From: Phycisphaerales bacterium
Lineage (GTDB): Bacteria; Planctomycetota; Phycisphaerae; Phycisphaerales; UBA1924
Length of the DNA stretch: 64,000 nt
Assembly (NCBI GenBank): GCA_028289195.1
Contig: JANQQR010000023.1
Span: 407,740 to 471,739, forward strand
Direction: 5' to 3'
Part shown: piece after piece, positions 53,394-61,009 of the stretch
How positions within the stretch are numbered: position 1 is the stretch's first letter
How the letters are laid out: each line of letters begins with the position of its first letter
Position numbers and translations under genes: made by a program
Notes under the pieces: generated by a model
Told to the model about the DNA's origin: nothing
Database searches by the model: none
What the model saw: only the letters and a program-made list of their open reading frames with translations

Positions 53394-53425
53394 CAAAAGA
53401 AACAACGCCGACCCAGGGCCGGCGT
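53394..53425 (-). terminator. his operon attenuator terminator
   Basis: On the minus strand ACGCCGGCCC pairs with GGGTCGGCGT (up to 10 bp with a G-U) and is followed at once by a GTTTCTTTT tract. It lies 45 bases after the stop of the leader peptide and 65 bases before hisG. Its 5' arm can alternatively pair with GGGTCCGGTG overlapping the last codons and stop of the leader peptide (53471-53480), a plausible antiterminator. Confidence 0.85.
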
Positions 53426-53469
53426 GCGTGGTGTGCGAGCTGATTCTCAGTGAATGCAGCGGACGACCG

Positions 53470-53538
53470 TCACCGGACCCAAACGGGGTGATGCCCGTGG
53501 TGATGGTGGTGGCCGTGATGGATCGCTGCGGGGTTCAT
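53470..53538 (-). CDS. hisL: his operon leader peptide (nine His codons)
   Basis: A 22-codon ORF upstream of hisG. Codons 7-8, 10-14 and 16-17 are His (CAT/CAC), nine of eleven consecutive codons interrupted only by two Gly; the peptide ends PVWVR and the stop is TGA at 53470-53472. Ribosome stalling at the His run when charged tRNA-His is scarce would leave the downstream leader end free to pair with the terminator's 5' arm. This is the classical attenuation logic of enteric his operons. No Shine-Dalgarno is present; the -10 element lies only 10 bases upstream, so the mRNA may be leaderless or nearly so. Confidence 0.9.
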   Translation of the reverse strand: MNPAAIHHGHHHHHGHHPVWVR

Positions 53539-53548
53539 GGGAGGCGGG

Positions 53549-53576
53549 ACAATAGCGGCCCGTGGCCGGAGGTCAA
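53549..53576 (-). promoter_or_regulatory. Probable his operon promoter
   Basis: TTGACC (53571-53576), a 16-base spacer and TATTGT (53549-53554) on the minus strand, 10 bases upstream of the hisL ATG. It lies back to back with the sirtuin start region. Confidence 0.7.
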
Positions 53577-53624
53577 GCTTCCCCCTACCGGAAGCCGGAT
53601 CGCAGGGGGGAAACAACGCGCTGG

Positions 53625-53630
53625 TAGCCT
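53625..53630 (+). promoter_or_regulatory. -10 element (TAGCCT) of candidate leaderless sirtuin gene
   Basis: TAGCCT ends 8 bases before ATG 53639. No Shine-Dalgarno is seen. Confidence 0.3.
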
Positions 53631-53638
53631 TTATTCCC

Positions 53639-54397
53639 ATGGACGAGCATCTTTCCCGGGCAGCGTCGGCGATCCGCGAGGCCGAGCACGTCGCCGTCAT
53701 GACCGGGGCGGGGGTCTCGGCAGAGAGCAGGATCCCCACGTTCCGCGACACCATGGAGGGGCTGTGGAAAGAGTTCGATCCGCAGACGCTGGCGACACCC
53801 GAGGCGTTCGCGGGCGACCCGGAGACGGTCAGCCGCTGGTACGACTGGCGGCGCCTAAAGTGCCTCGAAGCCGAGCCAAACCCCGGGCACCTGGCGCTCG
53901 CCGAACTCGAGCGCATGATCGTTGCGCGCGGGGGCCGGTTCACACTCCTGACCCAGAACGTCGATCGGCTCCATCAGAAGGCGGGCAGCCGGAACGTCGT
54001 CGAGCTCCACGGCACGATCATGGTGTGGCGCTGCACCGAGTGCGGTCGCGAGTTCGAGCCGGCGCCCGAGGCGTTCGACGCGTTCCCGGTTCCGTCGGAG
54101 TGCCACGAGGGGGCGCTGCTGCGCCCGTGCGTCGTCTGGTTCGGCGAAATGCTCCCGGAGCAGGCCGTGAGCGTGGCGCACGAGGCGTCGTCGACGTGCG
54201 ACGTGTTCATCTCGATCGGCACGAGTTCGGTCGTGTATCCCGCTGCGGGGTTCATCGAGTCGGCCTCGATGCGTGGGGCGAGCACGGGCGAGGTGAACCC
54301 GGCGGAGACACCGATGTCGACGAGAGTCGACTGGCGCCTCGAGGGACCGAGCGGCGCGATGCTCCCGCGCCTCGTGAAGGCGATCGCCAGCACCTGA
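53639..54397 (+). CDS. NAD-dependent protein deacylase, Sir2 family
   Basis: A 252-residue sirtuin that removes acyl groups from lysine with NAD. Motifs: MTGAGVSAESRIPTFR, LTQNVDRLH and catalytic His in LHGTI. WYDWRR carries the Tyr-x-x-Arg pair that marks class III desuccinylases such as CobB and SIRT5. Zinc ligands start with CTECG, but the usual second CxxC is reduced to one Cys in SECHEGALLRPC, so the zinc site may use the later Cys or be weakened. It is divergent from the his operon. Confidence 0.9.
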   Translation: MDEHLSRAASAIREAEHVAVMTGAGVSAESRIPTFRDTMEGLWKEFDPQTLATPEAFAGDPETVSRWYDWRRLKCLEAEPNPGHLALAELERMIVARGGRFTLLTQNVDRLHQKAGSRNVVELHGTIMVWRCTECGREFEPAPEAFDAFPVPSECHEGALLRPCVVWFGEMLPEQAVSVAHEASSTCDVFISIGTSSVVYPAAGFIESASMRGASTGEVNPAETPMSTRVDWRLEGPSGAMLPRLVKAIAST

Positions 54398-54471
54398 GGC
54401 CCCGAGCGCAATTCCTTAGTCCGACCGGACGTACGCGCCCGGCTGTAAAGAACCCGCGCCGAACTTGCGCA

Positions 54472-54528
54472 TTGCGTTAATGAAGAGTGAAGACAAGGGC
54501 GCGATCGCTTCGTGTTTCATTAGCGCAA
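54472..54528. repeat. 13-base imperfect inverted repeat, possible operator
   Basis: TTGCGTTAATGAA (54472-54484) and TTCATTAGCGCAA (54516-54528) are inverted copies with one mismatch, separated by 31 bases, in a locally AT-rich part of the 268-base gap before the prepilin-like gene. It could be a dyad operator or a hairpin. Confidence 0.5.
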
Positions 54529-54665
54529 CGCTCGCTGTTTGCTCACTTCCGGCGGGCTACGTCTTCACATTCGGCGCGTACCTTGCCGCCCATCGATCGG
54601 TTCGGCCGTCGTTGCATCCGGCGGCATCGTGTAAGGACGCATGCGCCAACGGAGCAATTTCCATT

Positions 54666-55685
54666 ATGCCCACCCCAGGTGACTGCCGCGGGTTCACACT
54701 CATCGAACTCCTCGTCGTCGTCGCGATCATCGCGATTCTCATCGGAATCCTCCTTCCCGCGCTCGGTCGCGCACGCGGCGAGGCCCGCTCCATGCAGTGC
54801 GGCAACAACATGCGACAGGCCGCGGTCGGGGTCGTTGCCTACACCACGGACAACGACCTCTATCCGCCTTCGTATGTGTACGGATCGAACGTCGACGGGA
54901 TGTCGTGGCAGCTCGACCAGCAACTCAACACCAACCCGAGCCCGGGCAACGGCTACATCCACTGGTCGTACGCCCTGTTCGCCGGCGGCCAGACACCCGA
55001 AGAGTCGTTCCAGAACCCGGCCGTGCTCAACGGCGGTGCGCCCGCGACGAACCCGGGCGCCGATCTCGACGACTGGGAGCCCTGGCAGCGCAGCGACCTC
55101 GGCGGCGCACCCGGCAGCGAGGAACCCGAAGACCGCCAGGTGAAGCGCGTGGGCTTCGGCGGCAACGCGGCGCTCTTCCCCCGCAACAAGTTCAACAACT
55201 CTCGCAACAGGCGCAGCAACAAGCTCGTCAACGCGAGCATCGTCAAAGGGCCGTCGCGCACCATCCTGCTCGCCGAGTACCAGGAGTCCAACCAGTGGGA
55301 GTCGATCGCCGACCCCGGGCGCAGCGTGAGCAAGAGCCACCGCCCGATCACCCCGTTCATCGGCGGCAACGGCAACGACCCCTTCGCCGAGCCGAATCGC
55401 CCCGGTGTGAAGTCCTTCTTCTACCCGGGCGAGAACGACCTGCTGAACGACGACGACGCCAAGTCCGCCTCGGGGCTCATCCTCGACACCGGGCGCACGC
55501 CGCCGATCAACGCCGTCGGTCGTCAGCAGCCGGGCGGCACCGCCAACATGGTGTTCGCCGACGGCCACGTCGAGCGCCTGACCCTGCGGGACTCGGTCGC
55601 CCGGCGCCTGTGGGGCAGCCGCTTCTACAGCATCACCGGCTCCAACGAGGTCGACCTCGAGGCCAACAAGATCGACGATCTCTGA
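54666..55685 (+). CDS. Prepilin-like protein with H-X9-DG-type C-terminus
   Basis: A 339-residue pseudopilin-like protein. The type IV prepilin leader [19 protein letters not shown] (7-25) has the G/F cleavage site and the Glu at +5 of the mature protein. The body is an extended, Asn/Asp/Arg-rich region, and near the C-terminus [13 protein letters not shown] is the H-X9-DG-type motif abundant in planctomycete DUF1559 proteins. These are processed by a prepilin peptidase and probably assembled by type II secretion-like machinery; their role is not known. ATG 54666 has GGAG about 11 bases upstream; the frame is open further. Confidence 0.85.
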   Translation: MPTPGDCRGFTLIELLVVVAIIAILIGILLPALGRARGEARSMQCGNNMRQAAVGVVAYTTDNDLYPPSYVYGSNVDGMSWQLDQQLNTNPSPGNGYIHWSYALFAGGQTPEESFQNPAVLNGGAPATNPGADLDDWEPWQRSDLGGAPGSEEPEDRQVKRVGFGGNAALFPRNKFNNSRNRRSNKLVNASIVKGPSRTILLAEYQESNQWESIADPGRSVSKSHRPITPFIGGNGNDPFAEPNRPGVKSFFYPGENDLLNDDDAKSASGLILDTGRTPPINAVGRQQPGGTANMVFADGHVERLTLRDSVARRLWGSRFYSITGSNEVDLEANKIDDL

Positions 55686-55693
55686 TCCACGCC

Positions 55694-55723
55694 ACGCCCC
55701 GCTGTCTGACCACACCGGGGCGT
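55694..55723 (+). terminator. Possible weak terminator after the prepilin-like gene
   Basis: ACGCCCCG and CGGGGCGT form an 8-bp stem with a 14-base loop, followed by CTTCG rather than a true U-tract. Confidence 0.35.
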
Positions 55724-55880
55724 CTTCGCATCTGAGAGTGTGCGGCGCCGCTCGTGAGCGTTGGAGGAGGGCGGGCTGACAGGCAACAAGGGTTTCCCCC
55801 GGGGCTGCGCGATCGTTGTGCGCAGTCTCGGGTCACAGTGTTCTCACAAGTTCTGGTCTGACACCCATCGGAGAGCTGAG

Positions 55881-58793
55881 ATGAAGACTTCGAATCGAAA
55901 CGCGCTCGTCCTTCTTGCCGCCTGCGGCACGGCGGTGAGCATTGCCCCGAGCGCCCTGGCGGGTCGCAACGGCGAGGCCAAGGTGATCCACTTCAGCGGC
56001 GCGACGCTGCTGGAGGACCTCGTGTCGTCTCCCGCGTTCTACCGCGACGAGATCGATATCGACGGCGACAACATCTGCTTCGCCGCCACCAGCTTCACCA
56101 CCGGCATGCCCTGCAGCTTCTCGGGCACCGGCGATCAGCTGGCCCCGACCGGCACCCTGCCGTTCTCTGATCGCAACCTCGTCAACGTGGACGACGGGGA
56201 CGGCGGCAGCGTCACGCTGTTTCAGCAGCACGAGATCTCCGTGCAGTACCGCGCCATCGGTTCTGTGAATGGCCTGCAGGAGCTCATCGACTTCGGACGC
56301 GGCTTCGTGTGCACCGACGACGGCGCCTCGGGCGACTACCCGTCGCAGATCGACGGCAGCAACATCGACACCGCCTGGTACAACGGCGAGCAGTTCGGCA
56401 ACAACGGCGGACCCGGCGGCGCACTGTCCGCCGAGTACACGCCGGACAACCCCGGCGGCTTCCCGATCCGCTCGGTCGCGCAGGACCTGAGCCTGCCCAT
56501 CGGCGCGTCGACGTTCGACGCGACCGACACCGGCATCACCTTCCCGAGCAACGGCGTCGGCACCACCGATGACTGCTTCACCGACGGCATCCTCATCGAT
56601 GCCGCCCCGGTCGACGTCCCGGCCACCTGGGCCGCCAACTTCGATGGCGGCGGCACCCCGGGCTTCCTCAACAACCCGCTGAGCCCCGGCTACGGACGCA
56701 ACCCCAACGTCTCTGTCACGGTTGACGGCCAGGTCGACGGGTTCAGCAGCTTCCTCGCGACGCTCACCGGCGGCGCCCAGCTGTTCAACGGCGCCAACGG
56801 CGCCAGCCCCGACACCCTGTTCGACAACCCGATCGCCTTCGGCCCGGTGGCCACGATCGTCAGCTTCGGCGTCGGCCAGAACGAGTTCTTCTACTCCGAG
56901 CACCGCCACGGCCTCGTGACCGGGCGTCTCCCCAACGGCGAGAACCTGACCTTTGTGACCCGCGACAAGGGCTCTGGCACGCGCAACGGGCACAACAACT
57001 CGCTCGACCTCGACCCCTCGTGGGGCAACGGCGAGAACATCACCCGCAACGGCGTCCGCTCGTCGGCCGACCCCTCCGAGAACCTGCTCGGTTCGCTGTG
57101 GGTCCCCGGCAACGCGGGCGGCTCGGGCATCCTCGAGGCGAAGATGCGCAGCGCCCGCGGCGGCGTGGGCTACACGGGCGCCGAGCGTGGCCAGAGCCGC
57201 TGGCTCGCCGCCGGCCAGCTCGACGTGGCCGGCATGGCCAACGACGTGGCCCGCAACCCGGCCCCGGTGAACCCGCAGTTCGTGCGTCCGTTCATCGACA
57301 ACGTCGTCTTCAACGATGACTCCGACACCTCGTTCCGCATCGGTGGCCCCGCCGTGCTCGTGACCTTCGGCGACCCGAGGAATGAGAACGAGATCGGCGG
57401 CGTGATTGGCAACACCAACGCCCGGATGCGCAACGCGACCGCCGCGGCGTTCCTCAACAACTACCGCATCTCCAGCGCCAATTTCAATGTCGGCCAGAAC
57501 CCGCCGTTCTCCCCGGGCGAGCTCGCCTCGCTCGAGACCATCGCTTTCGAGGCGCTGGACGCCGGCGCCCCGGCCCTCGACCCCGTTGACTACGACGAGA
57601 GCGCCGTCGCCAACAGCAACCTGCAGAACTTCGTCCGCTTCAACAACGCCCTGTCCGATCCGGGCTACGAGTTCGCAAACTTCTACTCGGTCAACGGCAT
57701 CAGCCCGTCCCGCCTTCAGGGCGTGACCTACACCGACGGCGTCGTCAACGGCACCAACTACGTCCGCCAGAACGGCGCGGTCATCAGCTACGCCTCCGCC
57801 CTCGGCGGCAACCCGATGATCGCCGACCGCAACCAGATCTGGGGCGACTTCAACAACGACAACGATCGCGACATCGACGACGTCAACTGCATGATCGACG
57901 CCTGGAACGATCGCGAGGGCGGCACGCCCTGGACGACCGCCAACTTCCCGGGCACAGACGCCGACAACGCATGCATCGAGATCCTCGGCGACTTCAACGG
58001 CGACGGGAACTTCGATGTGGCCGACGTCCGCTACTTCGCTGACGGCCTCGCGATCGTCGGCAACAAGGTCGACCGCAAGGCCGGCTTCACCGCCGTCGAC
58101 AGTGCGTTCGGCGGCAACTTCTTCGGCCTCAGCGCCCACTCGACCGGCGCATCGGTCCAGAACGGCGACGCCCGCGCCGACGTCGCCGGCAGCGGCGGCT
58201 TCGCCACGGCGTTCCAGCCGGTCGGCTTCGACGGCTCGGTCAACGCCGCCGACATCGACCACGTCTACGCGCAGTTCGTCCGCAACCCGAGCGTTGCCGA
58301 CAACGAACTCGACTGGGCCGACACCAACGAGGCCGTCCCCGGCGTCGGTGGTGGCGATGTCTTCGGGGACTTCAGCTGCGACATCAACGGCGACTGCCTG
58401 ATCAACCAGGCCGATGTCGACGAGATCGTGAAGGTCATCCTCGGCACCACCTACGGCGACGTGAATCTCGACGGCGTGGCCAACGCCACCGACATCTCGA
58501 TCGTCGACGCCAACAGCGGCAACGCCGGCGGTTGGGCGCAGGGCGACGTCAACGGTGACGGCATCGTCGACGCCGCGGACCGCGGGATCGTCGTCGGCCA
58601 CGTCTGCGGCGGCGACGCCGACGGCTCGCTTGTCGTCAACTTCGGCGACATCACGGCGGCCCTCGGCTCGTTCAACGTCGCGTACACCGGCCCCGCAAAG
58701 GGCTTGGGCGACGCCAACGGCGATTGCGTCGTGAACTTCGCCGACATCACGGCGATCCTCGGCGCGTTCAACGACAACTGCACGGGCTTCTGA
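55881..58793 (+). CDS. Large secreted protein with PstS-like region and C-terminal dockerin-like repeats
   Basis: A 970-residue exported protein. Signal peptide 1-27 ends PSALA. The N-terminal half has VIHFSGATLLEDLV (35-48) and RDKGSGTRNG near residue 360, resembling the SGA and GSGT phosphate-contact motifs of PstS-type binding proteins, although spacing is larger; this is by eye. From about 650 on there are repeated Ca-binding DxNxDGxxxxxD motifs: GDFNNDNDRDIDD, GDFNGDGNFDVAD, GDFSCDINGDCLIN, GDVNLDGVANATD, GDVNGDGIVDAAD and two NFADI/NFGDI units, ending in VNFADITAILGAFNDNC. Such tails are dockerin-like and typical of Phycisphaerae secretomes. ATG 55881 has GGAGAG upstream. A strong terminator follows. 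Confidence 0.78.
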   Translation: MKTSNRNALVLLAACGTAVSIAPSALAGRNGEAKVIHFSGATLLEDLVSSPAFYRDEIDIDGDNICFAATSFTTGMPCSFSGTGDQLAPTGTLPFSDRNLVNVDDGDGGSVTLFQQHEISVQYRAIGSVNGLQELIDFGRGFVCTDDGASGDYPSQIDGSNIDTAWYNGEQFGNNGGPGGALSAEYTPDNPGGFPIRSVAQDLSLPIGASTFDATDTGITFPSNGVGTTDDCFTDGILIDAAPVDVPATWAANFDGGGTPGFLNNPLSPGYGRNPNVSVTVDGQVDGFSSFLATLTGGAQLFNGANGASPDTLFDNPIAFGPVATIVSFGVGQNEFFYSEHRHGLVTGRLPNGENLTFVTRDKGSGTRNGHNNSLDLDPSWGNGENITRNGVRSSADPSENLLGSLWVPGNAGGSGILEAKMRSARGGVGYTGAERGQSRWLAAGQLDVAGMANDVARNPAPVNPQFVRPFIDNVVFNDDSDTSFRIGGPAVLVTFGDPRNENEIGGVIGNTNARMRNATAAAFLNNYRISSANFNVGQNPPFSPGELASLETIAFEALDAGAPALDPVDYDESAVANSNLQNFVRFNNALSDPGYEFANFYSVNGISPSRLQGVTYTDGVVNGTNYVRQNGAVISYASALGGNPMIADRNQIWGDFNNDNDRDIDDVNCMIDAWNDREGGTPWTTANFPGTDADNACIEILGDFNGDGNFDVADVRYFADGLAIVGNKVDRKAGFTAVDSAFGGNFFGLSAHSTGASVQNGDARADVAGSGGFATAFQPVGFDGSVNAADIDHVYAQFVRNPSVADNELDWADTNEAVPGVGGGDVFGDFSCDINGDCLINQADVDEIVKVILGTTYGDVNLDGVANATDISIVDANSGNAGGWAQGDVNGDGIVDAADRGIVVGHVCGGDADGSLVVNFGDITAALGSFNVAYTGPAKGLGDANGDCVVNFADITAILGAFNDNCTGF

Positions 58794-58857
58794 TCGCGGA
58801 TTTTCTTCGCGATCCCCGCCTGAACAGGGCGGAACAGACCCCTCGCAGGACACCAAG

Positions 58858-58905
58858 CGGGGCGGGCTCCGGCCCGCCTCGTCTTCTTTTTTCTTTTTCA
58901 TTTTT
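58858..58905 (+). terminator. Rho-independent terminator
   Basis: CGGGGCGGGC pairs with GCCCGCCTCG (10 bp, one G-T) around TCCG and is followed by a T-rich tract of about 25 bases. Together with the promoter entry below this covers the 399-base gap 58794-59192, in which no gene is seen. Confidence 0.88.
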
Positions 58906-58954
58906 GGAACCCTCGATTGCGGCGTTCTGAGGGGTTTTCACCAGATTCCCGCGC

Positions 58955-58983
58955 TTGAGCCGGGCGATCGGCATCGCTAGATT
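58955..58983 (+). promoter_or_regulatory. Likely promoter of the beta-helix protein gene
   Basis: TTGAGC, a 17-base spacer and TAGATT, giving a leader of about 200 bases before ATG 59193. Confidence 0.5.
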
Positions 58984-59192
58984 CCGCGGCATCGTGGGGC
59001 CGGAAGTGTGTGGGTCTGGCCTCGGATCTCGATCGACTCCTCTGCGTTTCGATCGACTTCGGCGTTGGCCCGCTGGTGTGTGTGTAGCGAGCGGCGGAGT
59101 CCGCTCTTGAGAGATCAGTGCCGCCGAGCCGGAGCGATCGTGCGTCTTGCGCCGACCGCATCGGGCGGGGGCCGAATACAAGGGATTGTCGA

Positions 59193-60623
59193 ATGATCGC
59201 AGCGTTCCTTCTGAGCGCGTCTCTCCTCGGGCAGGCCGGTGAAGCCGCTCTGCCCACCTCTCTCCTCGATGGCGACCTGGATCTCGATACCCGGGTCAAC
59301 TTCTCGGACATCCAGCATGTGCTGGCCAATTGGGATGAAGCCGGGGCCAGTTCCGGTGTCCTGTTCGGAGTGCTCGAACACTGGACGCCTCAGCCGGTCC
59401 CGATCGCCCACTGGGTCACAATCCCGTCGAACCCGGGCACAGTAGCGCAGGTCGCCGCCGCTCACGTCGACGGGATCGACAAGGTTGAATTCCTGCACGT
59501 GAACCCCGATACCGGGACCCAGTCATTTATCGCGGTTCACGCACCGGTCAGGCGGTACGACGTCTGGGTGTATGAAGCCAACTTCGGACCCGGGGTCGTG
59601 CAAGCGTTTGTCCACAGCAACTCCGGGGCGCTGACCCAACTCCCGTTCATTGACATCGGCGTGGCGCGTGGCCCCGAGGTGCACGTGCCCGGTGACTTCT
59701 CGACGATCTACGACGCCATCGTCTACCTACGCAACAGCCACGACAGCGTCGGGCGTGTTGTGCTCGCGGCCGGGAACTACACGTGGCCGGGCGGCGGCGG
59801 CGACGTCGCGGCGATCCAGCCCGGCCTTGGGTGGCTCGAGATCATCGGCGGCCAGCCGAACGTGCAGATCACCCAGACCAACGGGAAGATCAAGACGCGG
59901 CGCGTTCGCTTCGAGAACATCACGCTCGACAAGCGGGGCATCGCGAGTTCAGGAATCGGTGGCGCGGAACGCTCCATCTGGTTCCACGACTGCTCGCTGT
60001 ACGGCTCCGGGCCGACCCACACGCTGGACTTCAACGGCAGCCTCACTATGTGGGAGAAGAAGTACTACACCCGGTGCGGGATCTTTAACGTGCGTCGCGC
60101 CCCGCCGGACGTCGATCAGTTCCGCGAGTGCGTCTTCTCGAACATCGGCGAGGACATCTTCCACACGCCGCGCCTCGTTCTGTCGTGCAACGTGTACTCA
60201 CTCCGGAAGCCGGGGAACACCAACTACCACTCGGACCTGATTCAGTTCCGCGGCACCGAGAAGAACGTCCTGATCGACAACCTCTACGCGACCGACATCA
60301 ACGCGCAGTGCATCTTCCAGCGCGGCTCGGGGATCCCCGGCCAGCGGAACGTGGGCGTGTGCATCCGCAACTCGTCGATCACGGCGGACCCCCAGACCCC
60401 GTATCTGAGCCAGATCTCGCTGAGCACGGACCACCTGATCCTCGAGAACCTGACGCTTCGCAATCAACCGATGTGGATACGGCACGATGTCCTGTACCCG
60501 GAGCAGCGCGACGCGACGATCCTCTCGCACGTATCGCTCGACTGGAGCGTCTTCGACGATCTGTGGATTCAGAGCGGCATCATCCACCCCGATTCCGCGG
60601 TGCTGGACAACGTCTCTCGGTAG
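59193..60623 (+). CDS. Secreted parallel beta-helix protein with N-terminal dockerin-like unit
   Basis: A 476-residue exported protein. A short signal peptide (MIAAFLLSASLLGQAGEA) precedes DGDLDLDTRVNFSDIQHVLA, one EF-hand/dockerin-like unit which in relatives usually stands at the C-terminus. After a beta domain (about 55-165), residues 170-470 look like a right-handed beta-helix: PGDFSTIYDAIVYLRNS (typical pectate-lyase-like opening), then short repeated strands such as RVRFENITLDKRG, RSIWFHDCSLYG, NVLIDNLYATD, GVCIRNSSIT and HLILENLTLRN. A polysaccharide-binding or lyase role is possible, but no catalytic site can be named. ATG 59193 has AAGGGA upstream. Confidence 0.75.
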   Translation: MIAAFLLSASLLGQAGEAALPTSLLDGDLDLDTRVNFSDIQHVLANWDEAGASSGVLFGVLEHWTPQPVPIAHWVTIPSNPGTVAQVAAAHVDGIDKVEFLHVNPDTGTQSFIAVHAPVRRYDVWVYEANFGPGVVQAFVHSNSGALTQLPFIDIGVARGPEVHVPGDFSTIYDAIVYLRNSHDSVGRVVLAAGNYTWPGGGGDVAAIQPGLGWLEIIGGQPNVQITQTNGKIKTRRVRFENITLDKRGIASSGIGGAERSIWFHDCSLYGSGPTHTLDFNGSLTMWEKKYYTRCGIFNVRRAPPDVDQFRECVFSNIGEDIFHTPRLVLSCNVYSLRKPGNTNYHSDLIQFRGTEKNVLIDNLYATDINAQCIFQRGSGIPGQRNVGVCIRNSSITADPQTPYLSQISLSTDHLILENLTLRNQPMWIRHDVLYPEQRDATILSHVSLDWSVFDDLWIQSGIIHPDSAVLDNVSR

Positions 60624-60635
60624 CGGACCGGGTGT

Positions 60636-60881
60636 TCAGCCCGAGGCCTTGAGGCCGGCGCGGTCGAGCAGTTCGATGACGACGTGGTCGTCGGGGATGG
60701 TCCCGCGATCGTCATCGTTGGAGTACACCTTCGTCCCGTCGAGCTCGACTTCGTAGATCCCGCCATCGCTCTCGATGAACGTGACCTCGATACCGAACTC
60801 GTCCTTGATTTTGTCCGCCAGACCGACGGCACGGGGACGGTAGTTTCACTTCACGCAGAATCGGATGCTCAGATCGGGCAC
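60636..60881 (-). CDS. SelW/Rdx-family selenoprotein with in-frame UGA (Sec12)
   Basis: Reading through a TGA at 60846-60848 gives an 81-residue thioredoxin-like Rdx/SelW protein. The motif is C9-V-K-U12, the CxxU redox site, in IRFCVK-U-NYRPRAVGLAD. The rest matches the family: a first helix, then IEVTFIESDGGIYEVELDGT, the family's strand-turn-strand. GTG 60881 has a perfect AAGGAGG seven bases upstream, which argues strongly that translation starts before the TGA. A hairpin with its apical loop 18 bases after the UGA could be the bacterial SECIS. SelW-type proteins are thiol redox proteins. Standard gene callers would split or miss it. An assembly error or a recent nonsense mutation is the alternative, but the TGA falls exactly at the Sec/Cys site. 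Confidence 0.82.
60813..60838 (-). promoter_or_regulatory. Candidate bacterial SECIS hairpin
   Basis: On the minus strand GUCC (60838-60835) pairs with GGAC (60816-60813) and GCC with GGC around the 8-base loop GUCGGUCU, with CCGU bulged on the 5' side. The loop begins 18 bases after the UGA and starts with G, within the known spacing range for bacterial SECIS elements. The pairing is by eye. Confidence 0.45.
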
Positions 60882-60945
60882 TGTGAGGCCTCCTTGGTGA
60901 TTCAGGATCATATCGGGGCCTGAGTGCACCGGTCGAAAAACACAC

Positions 60946-60977
60946 GCGGGCCGCCCCTCCCAGGGCGGCCCGCTTTT
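60946..60977. terminator. Terminator hairpin downstream of the 61010 lipoprotein gene
   Basis: GCGGGCCGCCC and GGGCGGCCCGC form a perfect 11-bp stem with a 6-base loop. TTTT follows on the plus strand and GTGTGTTTTT on the minus strand, so it may work both ways; its natural use is for the minus-strand gene ending at 61010. Confidence 0.75.
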
Positions 60978-61009
60978 CATCTCGCAGATTCGGGCCTGAG
61001 ACTCGCGGA

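Noticed and set aside
55833..58901. A 1022-codon minus-strand frame opposite the large secreted protein
   Set aside because: Composition is almost only Val, Ala, Asp, Glu, Arg and Gly, with no motif; it is the shadow of the plus-strand gene, which has a signal peptide, ribosome binding site and terminator.
60569..60832. An 87-codon minus-strand ORF in another frame over the selenoprotein gene
   Set aside because: Its product is Ser/Arg/Thr-rich without family similarity and it has no ribosome binding site, whereas the frame with the UGA has a perfect one and a family match.
60636..60881. Reading the SelW-like gene as a pseudogene with a nonsense mutation
   Set aside because: The TGA lies exactly at the redox position of the CxxC/CxxU motif, the rest of the frame is intact, and a hairpin with suitable spacing follows. 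It remains the main alternative until Sec machinery is found.
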